Assembly (NCBI RefSeq): GCF_001680005.1
Contig: NC_033561.1
Coordinates: 1,229,594 to 1,293,593, forward strand
DNA length: 64,000 nucleotides
Reading direction: 5' to 3'
Source: Plasmodium coatneyi
Taxonomy: Eukaryota; Apicomplexa; Aconoidasida; Haemosporida; Plasmodiidae
Shown here: positions 56,052 through 64,000 of the stretch, one piece after another
How the letters are laid out: each line of letters begins with the position of its first letter
How positions within the stretch are numbered: position 1 is the first letter of the stretch
Translations under genes and position numbers: made by a program
The notes under the pieces: generated by a model
Told to the model about the DNA's origin: nothing
The model's database searches: none
The model's input: only the letters and a program-made list of their open reading frames with translations

Positions 56052-57537
56052 TTTGCTTGCTTTTTTTTTCCTTTTTTTTTTTGCTTCTTTTTTATGTATA
56101 TTAGGACGTTGTATGATTATTTCTTCTTTTTATATTATTAGGTAACATTAACAAAATAGAGTGCGTATGCAATTCGCGATTTACTGCTTTTTTCATTCTA
56201 AGTGTGTGAATGTAACTTTAATAAATTTTTTTTCTTTCTAAATATTGAAATTAAATTAATAACATGCATATATGTGGAAGGTGTTATGTAATATAATTTA
56301 AAAAAAATGGTCAAAAAAAAAAAAGAAGTAGTTAATTTTTTTTAGCATGTGTATTATATGCTGGTTAAAAGAAGTGAAGTTAAAAGTGGTTCCTATTCCT
56401 GAAGAAAAAAGATGTAACACCTACACCCACTACACAGAGAAATACTAACACCCCCTCCCCCCACACACCCTTTTGTTCCACCCCTCCTACATCCCCTACA
56501 CGCAGAGATGCATACTAACCCCCACACACACACTCTCCCACCACCTCCTAAAAAACCTTCATACTAACCTCTTACACCTAAAAAAAAAAAATTCCACCAC
56601 CACCTAACAACCTTCCATTCCCTTCCAACACTAGCAAGAATGTGCAAAAAAAAAAAAAAAAAAAAAAGAAGGAAGGCGTACTCACTTCTCTTCTCTTAAC
56701 ACCTTTTATTCACCTCTCCACACAAAAGAGAAACAATAAAAGGAGCAAAATTTCTGCGCGCAAGCATATGCACATACATACATATACATATTTTTATTGC
56801 TGAAAACATGCAAATCTCATTATTTACACCGTTAAGGAAGGTTGCGACATATAGTTGAAGGGGGTCGGAGAGAGTGTGTGTGTGTGGGGGTTAGTATGCA
56901 TTTCCGTGTGTAGGGGGTGTAGGAGGGGTGGAACAAAGGGGTGTGGGGGGGGAGGGGGTATTATTATTTTATTTTAGTGTGTATTATTTTATTTTAGTGT
57001 GTATTATTCTATTTTTTTTGTGCATATGCGCATTATTTTATTTTAGTGTAGGCTTATTATTCTATTTTTAGTGTAAGCGCTTTATTTTATTGCTTGTGCA
57101 TTATTTTAGTGTGTGTATGAGTACAATAATTACAACATTACGCAAAGTATTATATATAATCATCTAAAGAAGAAGATGTTCTGTTGTAGCTGTTGTTTGT
57201 TCGTTATCATCTAAAGAAGAAGATGTTGTTGTTGTTATACAAGGATTGTTGTGTGTAATTGTTGTTTGTTGTGTACAAGGATTGTTCTGTGTAATTGTTT
57301 GTTGATGTTGATTCATCTGAGAAGAAGATATCGCTGTCGTTCGTTATCATCTGAGAAGAAGATGTTGTTCATTCATCATCTGAAGAAGATGTTCATTCCT
57401 GTAGATGGATGATCATCTTGGTGGATGTATGGACATCTACATAAACATCTGTAGATGAACACAACATCTTCTCAGATGAATGACCATCTGGTAGATGGAT
57501 GAACATCCATCTAGGTGGATGTTGTTTATCTAGATGT
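56052..57537. other. Intergenic stretch with several repeats
   Basis: It is upstream of the gene that starts at 56051 and downstream of the KIR that stops at 57538. It contains an A22 run (56646-56667), CA-rich and GT-rich words that are reverse complements of each other (near 56420-56530 and 56860-56950), TATTTTATTTTAGTGTG repeats (56960-57110) and the CATCT/AGATG repeats. No gene is supported. Confidence 0.6.
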
Positions 57538-57540
57538 TCA
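57150..57540. repeat. CATCTxxAGAAGAAGATGTT repeat array
   Basis: At least eight copies of ATCATCT(A/G)A(A/G)GAAGAAGATGTT(G) or close variants are present, separated by GTTGTT-rich spacers. The stop codon of the KIR at 57538 lies at its right edge, so the last KIR codons are part of a CATCTGGATGATGATGAGG variant. It is shared with the flank of the KIR relic at 51.5 kb. Confidence 0.75.
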
Positions 57541-58816
57541 TCTGGATGATGATGAGGTATATGGAATTGAAAATTCGGACGAATTAGTTGAATCATATTC
57601 TGTTGTTAAGGTGTCGTCGTCGTGGCCTGAAAATGATGTGTTTAAATCGTGGTTAATTGATCTTTTTCTTCTGCTTCTTCTTCCATTTCCAGAGTGGTAA
57701 TTCTTGTTAAAGAAGGAAAGGTGTGATTTATACTTGTAAAAAAAGTATGCCAATGCTGGTAATGCTACTGTGGCCAGAGTACTACCCACAGCAGCAGGGA
57801 CGATACCAGGATTATCAGCTTCTTTAGGTCCTTCTTTTCTATGACTACCACCACCGTCACTACCACCCTTTCCTTCTCCACCAGAGACACCATCCACTAA
57901 ATCGGCATCGGAAAAAGAACCAGATGAACCGGCCTGGTTTGGATTTGGACAGGGATCTGGACTGCAGGTTCCAGTACTGCCGGGTCCGGAGGAACCAGGA
58001 GACTGATGTTCTGTACTACCAGGGCCAGATGCTCCAGGTTTCTCTGGAACTTGTTTGCAGGTTAAATCTAACTTTGCTTTATTGTTGTTCTTTGTATATA
58101 TGTCCTGAAATTGTTTACAACAGAGACCACTAGTGTTACTTGCACATTTTTCATATACTGTCTTATAAGCTTCATTAATTTTTTTAAGGTGTTGGAAATA
58201 ATTCTGATTACACGATTCTTGTGCTATAGTTGCATATAATGAAATAAAATCACGGTCCTGAAAATAATCAAATATTATTTTTCTCTTGTCGAAAGTGTCT
58301 TTGTTAATATTAGGGCATATTATTTGGCATACACTTCCAAGAGTTGATTGTCGTAGGTCCTGGTATATTGCCTTCATAGCTTCTAAAAATGAAGTGGGAT
58401 CACTTAAATGTTTTGACAGTTTATCCCCTAACCAGTAGTAAAAAATATAACACCACTCATCAGTGGACTCCTTAACCAGCTTCTTATCGTGCATATAACA
58501 CCACGTCCTACCAATTTCTTTAGCATATTGCTCCATACCCCGATGTACTCGTATTTGACCCTCAACCTTCCCTACCTCGCTTTCATTGGTGCAACTGGTC
58601 GAACTTTCCCTTGGTGGTAATTTCCCGTATAAGTTCTGGTTCGAAGGGAATTGTTTCAAATGTGCATCCTGTGAAGAGTAATTGGTTAAATATAGATTGT
58701 CACACACGCCTTTACATTAATATTTATTCCATTACTTATAAAGCACTATATGTACACACTTCCGACATTTATTTTAAATAGGAAATAAACTTGATTACGT
58801 TTGCTTTTGCTTTCAT
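57538..58816 (-). CDS. KIR: KIR-type variant protein, KYK-class
   Basis: The main exon is 58668-57538 (minus strand, acceptor CTTCACAG), 376 codons in one frame. Exon 1 is uncertain. 58816-58799 (MKAKAN, donor GTAATC) and 58778-58770 (MSE, donor GTGTGT) both join at phase 0; I prefer the first for its donor. The exon begins DAHLKQFPSNQNLY and contains RTWCYMHD, YIFYYWLGDKL and LCCKQF. It has a Pro/Gly/Ser linker that includes SFSDADLVDGVSGGEGKGG, then the membrane segment (STLATVALPALAYFFYKYK) and a basic tail with RRSRRKRS. Unlike the homologue at 47078 it has no intron before the linker. The linker is nearly identical at base level to that homologue while the domains differ. Confidence 0.86.
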
Positions 58817-59817
58817 TGTTCATGTGCATATGTGTATGTATGTATATTTTTGCCTTTTCTCCCCTTTTTCCTTGTATAAGGAAATTTATGTGTTATAAAA
58901 ATGGACAATTTTCCTTCCTTCCACATATATATATATATTATATACATATATGTGTATATATGATGTATATATAACTATATATATGTATATAGTTGTATGA
59001 GTATATATGTATGTATGATTTTTTCCTTTCACCTCTTATTTATGTAAGAATGGTAATTTTTTGCTTCTTCTTTTCTTTTTTTTTTTTTTTTTTTTTTTTT
59101 TCCCTACATGTATATATATGTGCATGGAAGGGAAAAGAATATACTCTCTCTCACAAACGAAGTAAGAGCGGATTCGGAGAAAGGGAAGAGAAAATAGAAG
59201 GAAAAAAGGAGAAAAAAGGAGTACTTACCCTTCCTTAAAAAAAAAATATTCATATATTTTAAAAGAAATAAAAGGAACGAAAAGGAAGAAGGTACATGAA
59301 TATATGTAAAAAGTACAATGTGTACATTTAAAGAGTAGGAGGGGAAGAAGATCGGGGTTGTTCAAAAATAGTACATAATATAGTGCATATGCTATGTATA
59401 ACTTATTGATAGTATATTTATGGGAGAAAAAGCAGAAAAAAAAAAAGGAACAGTAGGGTAACATTAATATGTGGAATGTGATCTATGTTGGAATAAAAAG
59501 GAAAGAAGGATCTAAGGAAGGAATATGGAAAAAAGTAATGAGAAAAGAAGGAATGAAGGAAAGAAAAAAAAGTAAAGAGAAGGAAGGAATGGGAGTAGTA
59601 AGGAAGGGAAAGGAATAAGAGTGAAGGAAAGAAAAGAAGGAAAAAACGAAAGAAGAAATAAGAAGGAATAAGAAGGAATAAGGGAAGAAGGAATGAACAA
59701 AATAGAAGTAGACGTTTGATATATATGCCCATTAATTATAATCATTATGAAATAACTGAAAATTTTTTTTTGTACTAGTTCACATCTCAAAAAATATGTG
59801 GGGTACTTTTTAAATGA
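58817..59817. other. Gene-free stretch
   Basis: AT/ATAC microsatellite (58920-59030), T24 run (59077-59101) and a GAAGGAA purine tract (59505-59705). All frames are composition artefacts. Part of it is probably the promoter of the minus-strand KIR. Confidence 0.6.
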
Positions 59818-60898
59818 ATTTTACACAGAAATAAGCAGTATGAAAAATGGGCACACAAATGTGTGCGGCAGTTTGTGGAAAAGGAGATGGAAGATCCGTG
59901 TAATCAAGTTAGGAAAATTTATGAACATTTTGTAAAATATTACATTCGTCAAAATGTAAAAATGGAGCAATTAGGAATATATAGAACGGTATACCTTTTC
60001 TATTGCATGCGTTGGGACAATGCTTGCAACAGTTAAATTCAACAATGATGTTCACTACACTGGAACATGGAGGAGGAAGCTTAAATAATTGTAATAATAA
60101 ACATTCATAAATAGAAGTACAGGTAGGAGGTGCATTAAAACCATATGGGGATCTTGCAGGATGCAAGGACAGGATTATAAATACTTTGTGTAGAGTGAGT
60201 TCATTGTCTATAGGGGCGAACATGGAGCCACTAGTCCCTTCTGTTATATATTCTATATTATTTGTTGGGAGATATATAATAGCATCGATAGGAGCGGAGT
60301 TAACAGCAACCCTATTCCACCACCATCACAACTGCAGTCTAAAGAAGCGTCCGAAGGAGGGGCGGAACCTCCTACAGACACAGAGGACAACGAGGACGAA
60401 ACAAACCTCAATTCCTGTTTAGAACATCTGTCTTCAGCAGTTCCTTCACAACATTCAGCAGTTCTTGCATCATCAAAGGAGACATCATCATATCATTCAC
60501 AATCACCACCATCATTACCACAACAGGTGGAGGGTGCTGGTGCTTCTAGCACCACCGTCCCTTCCGCAGTGGCAACCACCATAGCATTACCAGCAATTGC
60601 CGCATACTTTTTTTACAAGTATAAATCACACCTCTTTCTCTTCTTCCTTAAGGGGAATAACTCCTCTTCTAGAGGAAGCAGAAGGAAAAGGTCTCTTAGG
60701 AGAAAATTTAATGATTTTGAGGGGGAGGAGGACAACCCAACAACAGGAGCTTCAACAATAGAAGATTCAGAAATGAGTTCCATACTCAGTTCAACAGAAG
60801 GAACTTCTATGGATAATCCTTCTTTATATACTACTACTAAAGCATCATCATCTACCAACAGAAGAGTGAAGAGAAATAATAGACAAAACAAAAGAACA

Positions 60899-60945
<47 letters not shown>

Positions 60946-60985
60946 AACAAGTCACCGAAGGAATATACGCTATCATCCTACATAA
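59818..60985 (+). pseudogene. KIR-like gene with decayed 5' part and intact membrane/tail exon
   Basis: 60194-60985 is one open frame: a polar Glu/Asp/Ser-rich spacer, then SAVATTIALPAIAAYFFYKYK (membrane segment, KYK class), a basic stretch (RGSRRKRSLRRKF), Ser/Thr-rich sequence, an Asn run from (AAT)n and the family ending NIRYHPT. Upstream, 59818-60036 is a 72-codon frame with Cys and Trp spacing (EKWAHKCVRQFVEKEMEDPC) that looks like a fragment of a variant-antigen domain, but it closes at TAA 60034-60036. No frame joins it to the tail exon, and no ATG plus donor was found. So the 3' exon survives and the domain part is broken. It could still be a live exon if a distant 5' exon exists. 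Confidence 0.6.
60898..60943 (+). repeat. (AAT)n coding microsatellite
   Basis: About 15 AAT triplets encode an Asn run inside the tail of the KIR-like fragment. Purity is high, which points to recent slippage. Confidence 0.95.
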
Positions 60986-61214
60986 AAAAAGTGGCCCCCC
61001 TTTTTATTTTGCTCTATTTCTTTACATTTCTCAACTATGACATTTCTCAATTTGTGTGTGTGTGTCATTCACACTTTTTATCCTAAAGAGAAAGAAGGGT
61101 GATGGTAATAATAATCTGCAATAGAAAATTGATATCTGCGTATGAAGATATTCCCCCGTATATATATATAGATATATATACTGCAAAGAAAGATTATTAC
61201 GTATAAGTGAGCAA

Positions 61215-61430
61215 ATTTCTAACATTTGTTTTTACATTTGTCAACATACGTTCACTGTTTGATTTTACATTTTTTTTTTACATTTGTCAACATATGTTCA
61301 CTGTTTGTTTTTACATTTGTTAACATACGTTCAATATTTGTTTTTACATTTGTTAACATACGTTCAATGTTTGTTTTTACATTTGTCAACATACGTTCAC
61401 TGTTTGTTTTTACATTTTCTTTTTACATTG
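61215..61430 (+). repeat. Tandem repeat TTTTTACATTTGT(C/T)AACATACGTTCA
   Basis: Five units of 34-37 bases with few changes. They lie between the KIR-like fragment and the terminal KIR. They are open in two frames as Phe/Val/Tyr-rich peptide; I do not regard that as coding. Confidence 0.88.
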
Positions 61431-61944
61431 CGCCCAATTTTTTTTTGGGAACCATTTTCAATCTCGCTGAGCTATTTCTCCTACTTTTTTAATAAATAAG
61501 AAGAAAGAAAGAGAAGAAAAATAAAAAAAAATAAAAAAAGAGGGAATGTTTCGTTCTTCTATATACATACTGACAGGAACCTCTAAACAATAATTCTAAT
61601 AATACTTTGGAATAAAATAAATATAATTCCAATAATATAATAAATGAAGGAATGCGAAAAAAATTTCCATTTTTTTTCTCCTTTTTTTGAAACTTATATT
61701 AAATACATGGTAACATAAACATTTTAATCAAAAAGGAAGGAGATTAAGAATTAAAAAAAAACGAAATACAAAAAAAAAAAAATACAAAATAAAAATTATT
61801 ATAAAATAAATAGTATAGCGCTATGTATTCGTCTATATCATAACAAAACTTGCAAGAAAAAATAATAAAAAAAAAATAAATTATTATAAAATAAAAATAA
61901 ATAGTATACGCTATTTATTCGATTATAACATAACAAACGTTCCA

Positions 61945-61979
<35 letters not shown>

Positions 61980-62569
61980 ACTACACAATGTTTATTTGAA
62001 GTTCTTAATATTCTTTGACAAAGAACTATTAAGCATAAAATAAGTAGTACATATAATAAAATTTTCATTTAAAAGGGAAAAAATTATATTCTCCTCTTAT
62101 ATATGTAACAGTAGAAGTGTATATAATATATAATACAATGTTCCGCAGGAATCATAGTCACGCACAATGTCAATAATTTAACAACAGTGGTACACGGATA
62201 ATAAATTCGCAAAGGGAACTAATTTTTTTCTCATGCTGTTCTATTATTCCAGTACAGCATATTCGTTCCTATTTTTTTTTTTTGCTTCCGTTGTTTACAA
62301 TAGTTGAGTACATATATATATGCACAATGCACTATCACTCCCTAATGATACATATGCATAATGTACTAGCACTCCTTCAAAAAAAAAAAATTAAAGGAAT
62401 GCATATTATTCAAAAAAGTAAAAAGGTAATAGTAAGAAAGAAAGAAGGGAGGGGGCGAAATTATCGTGCATATATTTATATTCTGCATGAACATATGACG
62501 ACCATGTTAAAAATGAACTAAAAATATATATATACACACAGATATACTACACATTCACAATAGCAAACA
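61431..62569. other. Gene-free AT-rich stretch upstream of the last KIR
   Basis: Homopolymers and TA microsatellites (61947-61975). Two nearly identical 60-70-base segments (around 61790-61850 and 61870-61940, with AAATAGTATA...CGCTAT and ATTCG) suggest a small local duplication. It probably includes the promoter of the KIR at 62570. Confidence 0.55.
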
Positions 62570-63539
62570 ATGACGATGACAGCAACACTAACGGTAAAAA
62601 ACACTCCTACATTCATAATATGTATACATACGTATATATACATATATATGTGTATGTATATATACATATGTATGTACATATATTCCCATGATTTCCTACT
62701 TATAGAAGGCAGATTTGAGTCAATTACCTTCCAATGAACATTTCTATAGTAAACTCGGGAGAACGAATGACCCCTGTAATGGTGATTCTTCTGTGCAAAG
62801 AGTAAAAGAGAAGCTGACGGACAATATGAAACTCGCCGCTTATGCAGAGGACCTTATAGGGGCGTGGTGTTATGTGGGAGAAATGAACGGGAACGACCAT
62901 TCATTCTATAATGATCGTTGTAATTTTCTATATTATTACATAGGAAGTAAAATACCTACCATTCAGGAGGGGGAATCATTTCAGGGATTGATGAATGAAA
63001 TTTACACTGCATTAGTGAAGTTGAATGTTGGGAATAAGTGTACCTTTAGGTCCACGGATGACATTAGCTGGGACCTCTTCATGCAGAGGAAGAGAGTACA
63101 TGACTTCCCTTACGATTATACAACAATAAAGCAGCAGTTAGAGGGGAATGGCCGTTCATGTGATAAGGGATATTACAACCATCTGGATGAAACTGTTAAA
63201 GCATATAATGAAGTATGCAAAAATGGTACATGGATTGGAAGGACGGAATGTAAAAAAGTTGAAGCAGCGATTGGGGATTACGGGCCTGGAAAAGTGTTGG
63301 AACTGAAGTCAAAGGAGGAAACACCTTCACCAGAGACTGGTACTACAATACACAAAAACGTCTCGTTAGAATTTAAATATACGTCCCAAGCCCATTTAGG
63401 ATCTTCCATTAGTACAGCTACTCTTGAGGACAATATCATAACTGCGGTATATTCATCTATACTTGGTGTAATGGGATTAACAGCACTTGGTTTCAGGGTT
63501 CAGGGTTTAGGGTTCAGGGTTCAGGGTGACAGGGTTTAG
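62570..63539 (+). CDS. KIR: KIR-type gene truncated by telomere repeats
   Basis: Exon 1 is 62570-62593 (MTMTATLT, donor GTAAAA) and exon 2 starts at 62706 (acceptor TTATAG), phase 0. Exon 2 reads KADLSQLPSNEHFYSKLG and contains GAWCYVGE and the signature CNFLYYYIGSKI (W replaced by Y). The Cys pattern is kept through the end of the domain. A membrane segment begins (AVYSSILGVMGLTALGF), and then, from about 63489, the DNA turns into GGGTTCA/GGGTTTA heptamers. The frame stays open for about 14 more codons (RVQGLGFRVQGDRV) and stops at TAG 63537-63539. The tail exon found in every other KIR here is missing. The product, if made, would be about 285 residues with a half-natural membrane segment and no cytoplasmic tail. 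Confidence 0.85.
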
Positions 63540-64000
63540 GGTTTAGGGTTTAGGGTTTCAGGGTTCAGGGTTTAGGGTTCAGGGTTTAGGGTTCAGGGTT
63601 TAGGGTTTAGGGTTTAGGGTTCAGGGTTTAGGGTTTAGGGTTTAGGGTTTAGGGTTTAGGGTTCAGGGTTTAGGGTTTAGGGTTTAGGGTTTAGGGTTCA
63701 GGGTTTAGGGTTCAGGGTTTAGGGTTTAGGGTTTAGGGTTTAGGGTTTAGGGTTCAGGGTTTAGGGTTTAGGGTTTAGGGTTTAGGGTTCAGGGTTTAGG
63801 GTTTAGGGTTTAGGGTTTAGGGTTTAGGGTTCAGGGTTTAGGGTTTAGGGTTTAGGGTTCAGGGTTTATAGGGTTTAGGGTTAGGGTTTAGGGTTTAGGG
63901 GGTTTAGGGTTTAGGGTTCAGGGTTTAGGGTTTATTTAGGGTTTAGGGTTTAGGGTTTTAGGGTTTAGGGTTCAGGGTTTAGGGTTCAGGGTTTAGGGTT
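63489..64000 (+). repeat. Terminal telomere repeat
   Basis: About 510 bases of GGGTTTA and GGGTTCA heptamers up to the window edge. The G-rich strand is plus, that is, pointing outward at a right-hand chromosome end. A few irregular units occur (a GTGACAGGG near 63527, GGGTTTATAGGG near 63868, GGGTTTATTTAGGG near 63931). The repeat is long and much more regular than the two internal blocks, and no unique DNA follows. Confidence 0.95.

Noticed and set aside
63489..64000. Translation of the telomere repeat as a protein repeat domain
   Set aside because: Only the first 14 or so codons are linked to a real gene frame; the repeat is telomere DNA.

Overview
The window looks like the right-hand end of a malaria-parasite chromosome, from a simian Plasmodium of the knowlesi/coatneyi lineage. 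The evidence is: many long A/T homopolymers and AT microsatellites; short GT-AG introns; two-exon exported-protein genes whose first exon carries a hydrophobic signal; a cluster of KIR-type variant genes (a tryptophan-containing F/Y-Y-Y-W-L-G signature, one C-terminal membrane segment, and a basic Ser/Thr-rich tail usually ending in NIRY or a variant); and mixed GGGTTTA/GGGTTCA repeats running off the 3' edge, G-rich strand outward, as expected for a right telomere. Species choice between P. knowlesi and P. coatneyi is inference.

Layout. 1-3.2 kb holds no gene I can support. 3.2-25.5 kb is the exported-protein zone. It has a PHIST gene on + (3209-4400), a two-membrane-segment exported protein on - (5852-7923), a PEXEL-bearing PHIST-like protein with octapeptide repeats on - (10483-11918), a protein with a signal anchor and a huge acidic tail on - (13826-15261), two possible small membrane ORFs at 18.8-19.4 kb, and a large repeat-rich PHIST-like protein on - (22972-25470). 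All five main genes have a phase-0 intron after exon 1. 25.5-31 kb is gene-poor and holds an internal telomere-like block (26.8 kb) and dispersed repeats.

31.6-63.5 kb is the KIR zone. Complete KIR genes are at 31585-34309 (+, six exons, with collagen-like and Gln-rich inserts), 38623-40155 (+), 41651-43005 (+), 44302-45828 (-), 47078-49053 (-), 52967-54371 (+) and about 57538-58.8 kb (-). Between them sit a decayed STP1/SURFIN- or SICAvar-type cytoplasmic exon at 36-36.9 kb that touches a second internal telomere-like block (36.9-37.5 kb), a three-membrane-segment exported protein on - (54857-56051), and KIR relics at 51.5 and 60 kb. The last gene (62570-63539) is a KIR cut inside its membrane segment by the telomere.

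How they work together. From family knowledge, the left-hand genes encode proteins exported into the infected erythrocyte (PHIST and other PEXEL or PEXEL-like proteins). The KIR genes encode variant proteins thought to be displayed on or in the infected cell. The right half carries signs of repeated chromosome-end rearrangement: inverted internal telomere blocks, gene fragments, exon-intron duplications, shared upstream repeats and a gene healed by telomere. No rRNA, tRNA, CRISPR array or insertion sequence was recognised.
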